Positions 1 to 5,286 are shown, counted from the first letter of the stretch. The stretch: 6,050 bases of DNA from an uncultured Phascolarctobacterium sp. (GCA_934234275.1 CAKQHU010000087.1:1-6050); one strand, 5' to 3'. The notes: generated by a model from the sequence alone, not told the origin. A program made the numbers and translations.

Positions 1-1118
1 ATAGCAAGTCCCAAGGTAAGAATACCGCTGATAATGATGCAGGCACGTGTCATCAGCAGCTGACGCGCCTGGTCGCATTGCGGATTGATAAAGCGCTTGT
101 AGATATCGCTGGAGAACAGAGTTCCGGCACTCAAGAGCAAGTTGCAGGCGGTAGATACATCCGCAGCCCACAAAGCTGCCAGAGTGATACCGGCCAACAC
201 CGGCTGCAGGCCAACGATAACCTGCGGCAAGGCAAGTGCAGCCTGCGCATCAGGGTACATAGCCTTAGCAACCAAGCCAAGGAAGGCAGCCAGAACGCCT
301 ACCGGCAGCATCAGAATGCCGCCCCAGACGAAGCCCTTCTTAGCAGTTGCAGCGTCCTTAGCGCCTAAAGAAATCTGTAGAATACTTTGCAGAGAAAGAT
401 TTACGGTAATCAGGGTTACAACCCAGCTGGTGATGGTTACAGGGCCAACACCGTCAATAAAGCTGAACCAGGGCACATTAGCCGGCAAAGCAGCAGCCAA
501 ATGATCCATGCTACCGATTTTTTTGAACTGAATAACAGTTGCCGCCAAGATACCTACGTAAATCAGAATAATATTCAATACATTCGACAAGGATGCAGAC
601 CACATACCACCGATAAAGGTAATACCGATAAAGGTGATGGCGCTGACAATCATACCTGTGTGGAAATCAAAGATATCCGGCAGGATAGCGTGCAGAATAC
701 TGCCACCCGCAATATATTGCAGACTGATGATTACCAACTGAATAACAATCTGGCAGAAAACGCCCAAGATTACCGCGCCCTTGGTATGATGGCGTTCGAT
801 AAGCTCGGTGATAGTCGTAATGTTCTGTTCACGGTACTTTTTAGCCATGAACAGGCCCATAACAATCGCGCCCAAAGCCCAGGCAATCGTATACCAACCG
901 GCACTCAGACCAACACGGAAGGCATGCTCGGAAACACCGATAGTCGACGCACCGCCGACAGCCAGACCGATAATAGTAACACAAATCAGAGGCGCAGAAA
1001 GTCTGCGTCCCGCAAGAGCAAAGTTTTCATTGTTTCCTTCACTACGTTTTTTTGCATACCAACTGATAGCGAACAAAGCAACAATGTACAATATTAAGAT
1101 GACTAAAGAAACAGGCAC
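1..1118 (-). CDS. Sodium:solute symporter (SSS family), C-terminus outside window
   Basis: This is an inner-membrane secondary transporter of the SSS family (LeuT fold), which couples solute uptake to a cation, usually Na+. I read 372 residues; family members are usually about 450-550 long, so the last helices are off the left edge. Start is GTG at 1118, with AAAGGAGG (1126-1133) 7 nt upstream; an in-frame stop lies just before it, and the next in-frame ATG is about 87 codons in. Visible features: a first hydrophobic helix at residues 2-20, the family-typical NFALAGRRLS at 32-41, a glycine-rich stretch GLAVGGASTIG at 51-61, and repeated hydrophobic helices. LWAADVSTACNLLL at 316-329 is followed by FSSDIYKRFINP at 335-346; this is the helix with adjacent S/T residues (322-323) that form the second Na+ site in this fold. 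The substrate cannot be read from sequence. The gene is divergent from the tRNA and appears to be transcribed alone or as first gene. Confidence 0.92.
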   Translation of the reverse strand, partial: MPVSLVILILYIVALFAISWYAKKRSEGNNENFALAGRRLSAPLICVTIIGLAVGGASTIGVSEHAFRVGLSAGWYTIAWALGAIVMGLFMAKKYREQNITTITELIERHHTKGAVILGVFCQIVIQLVIISLQYIAGGSILHAILPDIFDFHTGMIVSAITFIGITFIGGMWSASLSNVLNIILIYVGILAATVIQFKKIGSMDHLAAALPANVPWFSFIDGVGPVTITSWVVTLITVNLSLQSILQISLGAKDAATAKKGFVWGGILMLPVGVLAAFLGLVAKAMYPDAQAALALPQVIVGLQPVLAGITLAALWAADVSTACNLLLSAGTLFSSDIYKRFINPQCDQARQLLMTRACIIISGILTLGLA

Positions 1119-1173
1119 AAAAAATCCTCCTTTAAATTATACATGCCTGTTAAAGAAATACAACGTCATCGCT

Positions 1174-1193
1174 GGCAGTATCCCTATACTGCC
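1174..1193. promoter_or_regulatory. Perfect 8-bp inverted repeat upstream of the symporter (candidate operator or 5' UTR hairpin)
   Basis: Two 8-bp arms, GGCAGTAT and ATACTGCC, are separated by CCCT and pair perfectly. The site lies 56-75 bases upstream of the symporter GTG. No T-run follows on either strand, so it is not a normal intrinsic terminator. A related dyad lies at 1281-1300. An operator bound by a dimeric regulator is the simplest reading; an RNA hairpin in the leader is the alternative. Confidence 0.5.
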
Positions 1194-1280
1194 TCACATC
1201 AGACCTAATCGTGCAGACTTCAACAACATATAATACAAAACCATTTATGCTGTCATTACAATTCCCCATCGCCCATACCG

Positions 1281-1300
1281 GCAAGCATCCCTATGCAGAC
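1281..1300. promoter_or_regulatory. Second, weaker copy of the symporter-upstream dyad
   Basis: GCAT-CCCT-ATGC at 1285-1296 shares the central ATCCCTAT with the site at 1174-1193, and 14 of 20 positions match. One symmetric pair changes on both sides together (GTAT/ATAC in the first site, GCAT/ATGC here), as expected for a conserved dyad. The centres are 107 bp apart, about ten helical turns. Confidence 0.35.
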
Positions 1301-1404
1301 CAAATATACGCCTCCTGATGCTTCCTTGCAAAGCAGCCACAGATATATTAGCTAAATTATATCCCGCCGGGAAAAAACAGTCAAGATTTTTTCACAAAAA
1401 AGTA

Positions 1405-1433
1405 TTGACAAAAAGGCCTCTTACAGTTAAAAT
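1405..1433 (+). promoter_or_regulatory. Sigma-70/sigma-A type promoter of tRNA-Arg
   Basis: A perfect -35 TTGACA (1405-1410) and a near-perfect -10 TAAAAT (1428-1433) are separated by exactly 17 bp. The predicted transcript start is near 1440, a few bases before the mature tRNA 5' end at 1447, as is normal for a strong stable-RNA promoter. Confidence 0.85.
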
Positions 1434-1446
1434 AAGTATTGTTGTT

Positions 1447-1523
1447 GGCCTCGTAGCTCAGCTGGATAGAGCGTTTGACTACGAATCAAAAGGTCGCAGG
1501 TTCGAGTCCTGCCGAGGTCACCA
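1447..1523 (+). tRNA. tRNA-Arg, anticodon ACG
   Basis: A 77-nt cloverleaf. Acceptor arms GGCCTCG and CGAGGTC pair over 7 bp, with one G-U. The D arm is GCTC/GAGC. The anticodon stem TTTGA/TCAAA closes the loop CTACGAA with anticodon ACG. The T arm is GCAGG/CCTGC with loop TTCGAGT. The discriminator is A and the CCA end is encoded. Adenosine 34 would normally be edited to inosine so that the tRNA reads CGU, CGC and CGA. It has its own promoter and terminator and converges on the minus-strand genes to the right. Its last seven bases also begin the direct repeat described below. Confidence 0.97.
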
Positions 1524-1534
1524 TTTTGAAATTG

Positions 1535-1567
1535 ACATCGCAAGAGATTGCGGTGTTTTTTTGTTTT
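1535..1567 (+). terminator. Rho-independent terminator of tRNA-Arg
   Basis: A 9-bp stem, ACATCGCAA / TTGCGGTGT (one T-G pair), encloses a GAGA loop and is followed by a run of T residues. It starts 11 bases after the tRNA CCA. Confidence 0.88.
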
Positions 1568-1591
1568 TCGGATTCGAAAATAATCTTCGCA

Positions 1592-1623
1592 CAAAAAAAG
1601 AACCGGCCACTAAAACCTGTTCT
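1592..1623 (-). terminator. Minus-strand terminator (copy 1), now downstream of the exonuclease-like gene
   Basis: Read on the minus strand, AGAACAGG and CCGGTTCT form an 8-bp stem with one internal mismatch, followed by seven T residues. It is the diverged copy of the ptsI terminator at 3149-3179, whose stem is perfect. Since the only full gene feeding into it is the exonuclease-like one, it probably ends that transcript; the mismatch should make it weaker. Confidence 0.7.
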
Positions 1624-1659
1624 GCATCAAGAATAATAAAGCATTGACGCCGAAAGCTG

Positions 1660-1689
1660 CCCCTGATACTGCTTGCGCATTATCAGGGG
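1660..1689. other. Long-looped hairpin, copy 1
   Basis: CCCCTGATA and TATCAGGGG pair perfectly over 9 bp with a 12-base loop. The stem is identical in copy 2 (3216-3245), while the loop differs at two bases. No T-run follows, so it is not a typical terminator. In the parent locus it lies between the ptsI stop codon and the ptsI terminator, that is, in the 3' UTR. Confidence 0.6.
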
Positions 1690-1730
1690 TATTTTCATGC
1701 GTTATATAGAAATATGTGTATGAGTAAAAA

Positions 1731-1823
1731 TTACAGGCTGCGGATTTTTTTGCGCAGCGGCAGAATACTTGCCGGGCTTACAGAAAGCTCATCCATGCCC
1801 ATGCGCACAAATTCCTTTGTCAG
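1731..1823 (-). pseudogene. ptsI 3'-end remnant (31 codons including stop)
   Basis: On the minus strand this encodes the same last 30 residues as the intact Enzyme I (from LTKEFVRMGMDE to LRKKIRSL) followed by TAA. The DNA differs from the real ptsI at six positions, each a synonymous third-position change in T, E, V, S, S and R codons. There is no start codon or upstream body; an in-frame TAA lies a few codons before the match, so it cannot make a product alone. It lies just downstream of the exonuclease-like stop codon and would be in that gene's 3' UTR. Confidence 0.9.
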
Positions 1824-1875
1824 AGATATTTCGCCTTTTTATTTGCCTGTCATTTGCTATTTGTATTCCACCGCT

Positions 1876-2772
1876 CTACTTTTTCGGGGCGCGTCCTACA
1901 TCAAAGAAGCCCAAAACGCCTGCAGTAAAGAAAAGGCTGATACAACCATACCACAACGGCTTTTTCGTTCCCTGGAACCGCAAATAAGTTGCATATATCA
2001 GCCCGCATGTGCCGATAGAACTTATAGCCCTTGCCCATTCTGCATTTATGGAATTAAATATAAACATAATAGCAACAGACGGTCCCCAGTATTTTAAATA
2101 TGTGGCATTGTCCATATCGTTGTAAGTCTCGGGCTTTTGCACAACAGGAGCAGCATTAATATCCCCATAGCTAAGCGCACGCCTGCTATTAAAATTACAT
2201 TCCGTCACCACGTCTTTGCCGATATAACCAAGGTGAAAGTTATAAGCGTCGGCCACGTCCTGCAAAAACTCTGCACCTGTTGCTTTTAGGGCATATTCCA
2301 CGATAGCGACGCAGGCTCTGGCGTGCGCCATAGCGTTATAACGCTGCTCAAAGTTAAAGCCTATTTTATCGGTAACGTCCTGCAGGCGATGATGAGATAT
2401 CTCCGGGAACATTGCTTGCGAAAGCACGCACGTGCAAAACACGGGACAGCTTGGGAAAGCAAGCTCGTTGCCTGTCAGCTCTTCCTCCAGCACGTCCATG
2501 TCAAACCTGGCATAGTGCGCGACAAGCGTTTTGCCGTTGATTTTTTTCTTAATCAACGGCCACAGCTCATCAAAATACGGCGCATCCTTCACCATCTCTT
2601 TTGTGATACCATGCAAAGCCGTATTTTCTTTGTCGAAATGCAAAATACCGGGACGGATCAGACTGTAAAAAGTATCAATAATTTTTCCGTCTTTCACCGT
2701 AACCAGAGCGACGGAGCACGCGCTTTTGTGCCACCTGTTTGCTGTCTGAAAATCAATGGCTACATATTCCAT
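1876..2772 (-). CDS. DEDDh-type 3'-5' exonuclease-like protein with hydrophobic C-terminal tail, active site degenerate
   Basis: A protein of 298 residues. Residues 1-165 have the layout of a DnaQ/PolC-epsilon DEDDh exonuclease domain: motif I VAIDFQTAN at 4-12, the family-typical LIRP and HGIT segments near 38-56, motif II LVAHYARFDMDVL at 83-95, and motif III around 145-155. Asp7 and Asp91 are kept. The second acid of motif I is Gln9, not Glu. In motif III the expected His-x4-Asp is Tyr145-x4-His150. Three of five metal or catalytic residues are therefore absent, so nuclease activity is doubtful and it may bind nucleic acid only. A linker (about 165-227) leads to three hydrophobic segments (about 229-245, 247-264, 272-292), so the protein is probably membrane-attached. 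ATG at 2772 has AGGAGG 9 nt upstream. The gene is 6 nt downstream of a small HTH gene and ends just before the ptsI remnant. Its role is unknown. Confidence 0.85.
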   Translation of the reverse strand: MEYVAIDFQTANRWHKSACSVALVTVKDGKIIDTFYSLIRPGILHFDKENTALHGITKEMVKDAPYFDELWPLIKKKINGKTLVAHYARFDMDVLEEELTGNELAFPSCPVFCTCVLSQAMFPEISHHRLQDVTDKIGFNFEQRYNAMAHARACVAIVEYALKATGAEFLQDVADAYNFHLGYIGKDVVTECNFNSRRALSYGDINAAPVVQKPETYNDMDNATYLKYWGPSVAIMFIFNSINAEWARAISSIGTCGLIYATYLRFQGTKKPLWYGCISLFFTAGVLGFFDVGRAPKK

Positions 2773-2778
2773 GGTTGA

Positions 2779-2925
2779 TTACCTCCTAAAATTATAGACA
2801 TCTGAAACTGCGCCCTGCCTATAATTCAAATCTTTTACTATATCATATTGAGCTTTGTCATTTTCTAACATAATTCTTTTTAAGTTAATTAAAAAGAATC
2901 TTTTAATTTCATCTGCCGGTATCAT
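2779..2925 (-). CDS. Short XRE-type helix-turn-helix protein (possibly truncated)
   Basis: A 48-residue ORF, strongly AT-rich, with ATG at 2925 preceded by a modest GAGGT (2930-2934). Residues 14-42, from NLKRIMLEND to GAVSD, resemble the first three helices of a Cro/C1 (XRE) DNA-binding domain: a basic first helix, then QYDIVKDLNYRQGAVSD as helix 2, turn and recognition helix. The usual W-x-NG-K segment and helices 4-5 are absent, because the frame ends VYNFRR and TAA. The stop overlaps the AGGAGG of the exonuclease-like gene and leaves 6 nt before its ATG, so translational coupling is likely. It could be a working mini-repressor, a decayed remnant or, less likely, chance. The match is by eye only. 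Confidence 0.6.
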   Translation of the reverse strand: MIPADEIKRFFLINLKRIMLENDKAQYDIVKDLNYRQGAVSDVYNFRR

Positions 2926-3073
2926 AAATACCTCAAGACAACTATATACCAAAAAACGTCAAAAAACAACTAAAAGCGTAAAAAATACTTATTACACATT
3001 AACAAAACGCAAAAATTGCATCAAAATGCATTGCATACATTGCTAACTTAATCTTTGCGAGGACTCTTGTAAT
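2926..3073. other. AT-rich intergenic region with phased A-tracts
   Basis: No gene is visible. Four A-tracts (2951-2956, 2961-2966, 2972-2975, 2980-2985) have centres 9-10 bases apart, a pattern that gives intrinsically bent DNA. TTGCAT occurs at 3016-3021 and 3031-3036, with overlapping TGCA palindromes around them. Any promoter for the HTH and exonuclease-like pair should lie here. A minus-strand TATAGT at 2941-2946 with TTGTTT at 2964-2969 (17-bp spacing) is a weak candidate, because its start point would fall at the HTH ribosome binding site. Confidence 0.5.
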
Positions 3074-3091
3074 GTCACCATTTTGAAATCG

Positions 3092-3124
3092 ACACCGCAA
3101 GAAATTGCGGTGTTTTTTGTTTTT
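3092..3124 (+). terminator. Orphan plus-strand terminator (copy 2 of the tRNA terminator)
   Basis: ACACCGCAA and TTGCGGTGT form a perfect 9-bp stem with a GAAA loop, followed by a T-rich tail. No plus-strand gene lies upstream of it; it appears to be a leftover of a tRNA-Arg transcription unit whose body is missing here. It may still block plus-strand transcription from running antisense into ptsI. Confidence 0.8.
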
Positions 3125-3148
3125 CTGATTAAAATAATTCTTCGTATA

Positions 3149-3179
3149 CAAAAAAGAACCGGTCACTAAAACCGGTTCT
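3149..3179 (-). terminator. Rho-independent terminator of the ptsI transcript
   Basis: Read on the minus strand, AGAACCGGT and ACCGGTTCT form a perfect 9-bp stem with a 7-base loop, followed by a T-run. It lies about 107 bases past the ptsI stop codon and closes the EIIC-ptsH-ptsI transcription unit. Confidence 0.85.
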
Positions 3180-3215
3180 GCACAAAAGAATATACAGCAT
3201 TGACGCCGAAAGCTG

Positions 3216-3245
3216 CCCCTGATACTGCTTATGCATTATCAGGGG
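3216..3245. other. Long-looped hairpin in the ptsI 3' UTR, copy 2
   Basis: CCCCTGATA and TATCAGGGG pair over 9 bp with a 12-base loop, between the ptsI stop and its terminator. Together with the bases on its left it forms a 35-base block (3196-3230) identical to copy 1 (1640-1674), so it is as conserved as the coding part. It may be an mRNA-stability or processing element. Confidence 0.55.
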
Positions 3246-3285
3246 TATCTTCATGCGTTATATATAAATATGAGTATGAGCAAAA

Positions 3286-4905
3286 TTACAGGCTACGGAT
3301 TTTTTTGCGCAGCGGCAGAATGCTTGCCGGGCTTACGGAAAGCTCATCCATGCCCATGCGTACAAACTCCTTCGTCAGGCTCAAATCAGCGCCCAGCTCG
3401 CCGCAGACGCCGCACCAGATGCCTGCAGCATGCGCTCCCTGCACCGTCATTTCAATCAGACGCAGAATTGCAGGATGATGTGCATCAAAGAATGGCTCCA
3501 GCTGCTGGTTCTGACGATCTATAGCCAACGTATACTGGCTCAAATCGTTTGTACCGATGCTGAAGAAATCAACTTCCTTAGCCAGCTCCGCACTGATCAG
3601 TGCTGCTGCCGGCGTTTCAATCATAATGCCGACCTCCATCTTCGGGTCGAAGGATACGCCTGCATACTTAAGCTCCGCCTGTACTTCGCGCAGAATTTTA
3701 CGCGCTTTGCGCACCTCTTCTACGCTGATAATCATCGGGAACATCACCGCCAGCTTGCCATAGGCGGAAGCGCGGCAGATAGCGCGCAGCTGCGTAGCAA
3801 ACAGCTCAGTTCTTTCCAAGCAGATGCGTATTGCGCGATAGCCAAGCGCCGGATTCTCCTCCTGCGGCAGCTCAAAATAATCAGTCTGCTTATCCGCACC
3901 GATATCAAGTGTACGGATAATTACACGCTTGCCGGCCATCGCTTCTGCTGCCAGCTTATACTTTTCAAACTGCTGCTCCTCTGTCGGATAATCCTTGCTT
4001 TCCAGATAAATGAACTCGCTGCGGAAAAGGCCGATGCCCTCTGCATCGTTCGCTAGCACGCTGGCCAGGTCACCAGTGCCACCGATGTTGGCATATACAT
4101 GCACCTGCTGGCCGCCGCCGGTAATGCTCTTTTTACCCTTGAGCTCCTCCAACAGCTTTTTATGCTGTGCATCCTGTTCCATCTTCGCTTTAATACGTTC
4201 CAACGTTGCTTCATCAGGATCAACGAAAACCTCGCCGGTGTAGCCATCAACCGCTACCAGCTTGCCATCATATTCTTCACCGATGCTGCTGCCGGTGCTG
4301 ACAACCGCAGGAATGCCAATCGTACGCGCCAAAATCGCCGTATGCGAATTTACGCTGCCTGCTGCCGTCACAAAGCCCTGTACACGCGATTTATCAAGCT
4401 GTACGGTTTCGCTGGGTGCCAGGTCATCTGCTGCCAGAATATAGCGGCCGCTGCCGCTTTCCCAGCTACTGCCTGCATCACCCAGGCAACCAAGCACCTT
4501 GTTGGAAATATCCTTGACATCAGCAGCACGTGCACGCATATAATCGTCCTCCATAGAGGAAAAAATCTCAGCAAAATTTGCCGCCGTTGTCTGCACTGCA
4601 TATTCCGCATTAACCTGCTGCGTGCGGATAATGCCCTCTACAGACTCGATATAATCAAGATCCTCCAGCATCATCTGATGGATTTCAAAAATAGCGGCAT
4701 TATCTTTGCCTACATCTACAACAGCTTTTTCATAAAGCTCTGCCAGCTTGGCTATCGCCTCCTGACGTGCTGTCTGAAAGCGTGCCACCTCAGCCTCGGC
4801 ATTCTGCACCTTGCGGCGTTTAACTGCTGCTGCATTACGGCGCAGTACAGCCAAGGTCCCCAGCGTTACACCGCCGCAAACGCCCTTACCCTTTAATGAA
4901 AGCAT
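3286..4905 (-). CDS. ptsI: PTS Enzyme I (phosphoenolpyruvate-protein phosphotransferase)
   Basis: A cytoplasmic enzyme of 539 residues that autophosphorylates from phosphoenolpyruvate and passes the phosphate to His15 of HPr. Counting from the ATG at 4905: the N-terminal HPr-binding helical domain; phospho-histidine His188 in the swivel segment GSVNSHTAILAR; then the PEP-binding barrel with LFRSEF (293-298), IIRTLDIG (329-336, Arg331), NPALGYR (351-357), GIMIETPAA (426-434), GTNDLSQY (451-458) and GVCGE with active-site Cys501. The start has GAGGTG five bases upstream; an in-frame GTG at 4929 lacks a ribosome binding site. The protein stops shortly after the barrel (LRKKIRSL) and lacks the extra C-terminal helices of the roughly 575-residue enterobacterial protein; all catalytic motifs are present. 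It follows ptsH after 37 nt. Its last 31 codons are duplicated at 1731-1823. Confidence 0.97.
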   Translation of the reverse strand: MLSLKGKGVCGGVTLGTLAVLRRNAAAVKRRKVQNAEAEVARFQTARQEAIAKLAELYEKAVVDVGKDNAAIFEIHQMMLEDLDYIESVEGIIRTQQVNAEYAVQTTAANFAEIFSSMEDDYMRARAADVKDISNKVLGCLGDAGSSWESGSGRYILAADDLAPSETVQLDKSRVQGFVTAAGSVNSHTAILARTIGIPAVVSTGSSIGEEYDGKLVAVDGYTGEVFVDPDEATLERIKAKMEQDAQHKKLLEELKGKKSITGGGQQVHVYANIGGTGDLASVLANDAEGIGLFRSEFIYLESKDYPTEEQQFEKYKLAAEAMAGKRVIIRTLDIGADKQTDYFELPQEENPALGYRAIRICLERTELFATQLRAICRASAYGKLAVMFPMIISVEEVRKARKILREVQAELKYAGVSFDPKMEVGIMIETPAAALISAELAKEVDFFSIGTNDLSQYTLAIDRQNQQLEPFFDAHHPAILRLIEMTVQGAHAAGIWCGVCGELGADLSLTKEFVRMGMDELSVSPASILPLRKKIRSL

Positions 4906-4942
4906 CTTATCACCTCGCGAAAAAAACACCCTTACTGCGAAA

Positions 4943-5200
4943 TTACAGATTAACCTTGAGGAAAGCCTCTAAAGCTGCTGCTGCTGCGTCTTCGTCCGCA
5001 CCCTCACAGGTAACAGTAATCTCTTCGCCCTTTTTAACGCCCAAGGCCATAACACCGAAGATACGCTTCAAATCGCCTTTTTTAGCACCCTTGGCAATAG
5101 TAGTAGTGCTGGCAAATTTTGCAGCCTCTTTAACGAGCAATCCTGCCGGACGTGCATGGATACCAGCTTCGTCAGTAATAACATAAGTAAATTGTTTCAT
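4943..5200 (-). CDS. ptsH: HPr phosphocarrier protein of the PTS
   Basis: An 85-residue cytoplasmic carrier that receives phosphate on His15 from Enzyme I and delivers it to EII complexes. The active-site motif AGIHARPAG spans residues 12-20, with Arg17 present. The second conserved block, FGVMALGVKKG, starts at residue 48. The residue before it that should be Ser46, the target of HPr kinase/phosphorylase in Bacillota, is Arg46 (codon CGT, in KRIFGVM). Regulatory phosphorylation and CcpA co-repression through this HPr are therefore unlikely, while phosphotransfer should be normal. ATG at 5200 has GGAGG (5209-5213) 8 nt upstream. It lies 86 nt after the EIIC gene and 37 nt before ptsI, almost certainly in one operon. 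Confidence 0.97.
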   Translation of the reverse strand: MKQFTYVITDEAGIHARPAGLLVKEAAKFASTTTIAKGAKKGDLKRIFGVMALGVKKGEEITVTCEGADEDAAAAALEAFLKVNL

Positions 5201-5286
5201 TTTTATTTCCTCCGATTCGCTAATTAAAATATTCTGCCGCTAAATTCTTAAAATCCTATTTTTGTTTTTATCTTTTTCTCTATCTG

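Larger units (their letters stand above)
1119..1446. other. Divergent intergenic region between symporter and tRNA-Arg
   Basis: About 330 bases hold no convincing gene. They contain the symporter ribosome binding site, two related dyad-symmetric sites (1174-1193 and 1281-1300) and the tRNA promoter (1405-1433). A perfect TATAAT on the minus strand at 1136-1141 lies too close to the symporter ribosome binding site to be its promoter. I could not assign a confident symporter promoter; a TATTAT on the minus strand at 1230-1235 is a weak candidate without a clear -35 partner. Confidence 0.7.
1517..1823. repeat. Direct repeat copy 1 (tRNA 3' end, terminators, ptsI tail)
   Basis: About 307 bp that match 3074-3378 in the same orientation at roughly 85-90% identity by eye, with a few small indels. 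It starts with the 16 bases GTCACCATTTTGAAAT, identical in both copies; the first seven are the tRNA 3' end. It then contains the tRNA terminator, a ptsI-side terminator, a long-looped hairpin and the last 31 codons of ptsI including the stop. The match ends at codon LTK of ptsI; beyond 1823 similarity is lost. This copy is joined to the intact tRNA. Confidence 0.9.
3074..3378. repeat. Direct repeat copy 2, joined to intact ptsI
   Basis: The partner of 1517-1823. It opens with the same 16 bases that end the tRNA and its trailer, but no tRNA body precedes it. It then has a perfect-stem version of the tRNA terminator, a perfect-stem ptsI terminator, the long-looped hairpin and the last 31 codons of ptsI, where it merges into the full gene. 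The two copies are offset by 1555-1557 bp. Confidence 0.9.

Noticed and set aside
387..1097. Plus-strand open frames of 120-236 codons across the symporter region
   Set aside because: They are antisense to a clear membrane-transporter reading frame, have low-complexity polar composition and lack good ribosome binding sites.
1136..1141. Perfect TATAAT on the minus strand near the symporter start
   Set aside because: A transcript from it would start inside the ribosome binding site, and no good -35 lies at the right spacing.
1318..1647. Plus-strand open frame running through tRNA-Arg
   Set aside because: It crosses the tRNA and its terminator, and part of the translation is simply the translated tRNA sequence.
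1714..2097. Plus-strand open frames across the ptsI remnant and the end of the exonuclease-like gene
   Set aside because: They are antisense to recognisable coding sequence and have no family resemblance.
3004..3041. Clustered TTGCAT/TGCA repeats as a CRISPR-like or iteron array
   Set aside because: The units are only 4-6 bases, irregularly spaced and within AT-rich DNA; there is no spacer structure and no replication gene nearby.
3430..4896. Large plus-strand open frames opposite ptsI
   Set aside because: They are shadows of the high-constraint Enzyme I gene on the minus strand.
4906..4929. GTG start eight codons upstream for ptsI
   Set aside because: No ribosome binding site precedes it, whereas the ATG at 4905 has GAGGTG at proper distance and gives a normal Enzyme I N-terminus.
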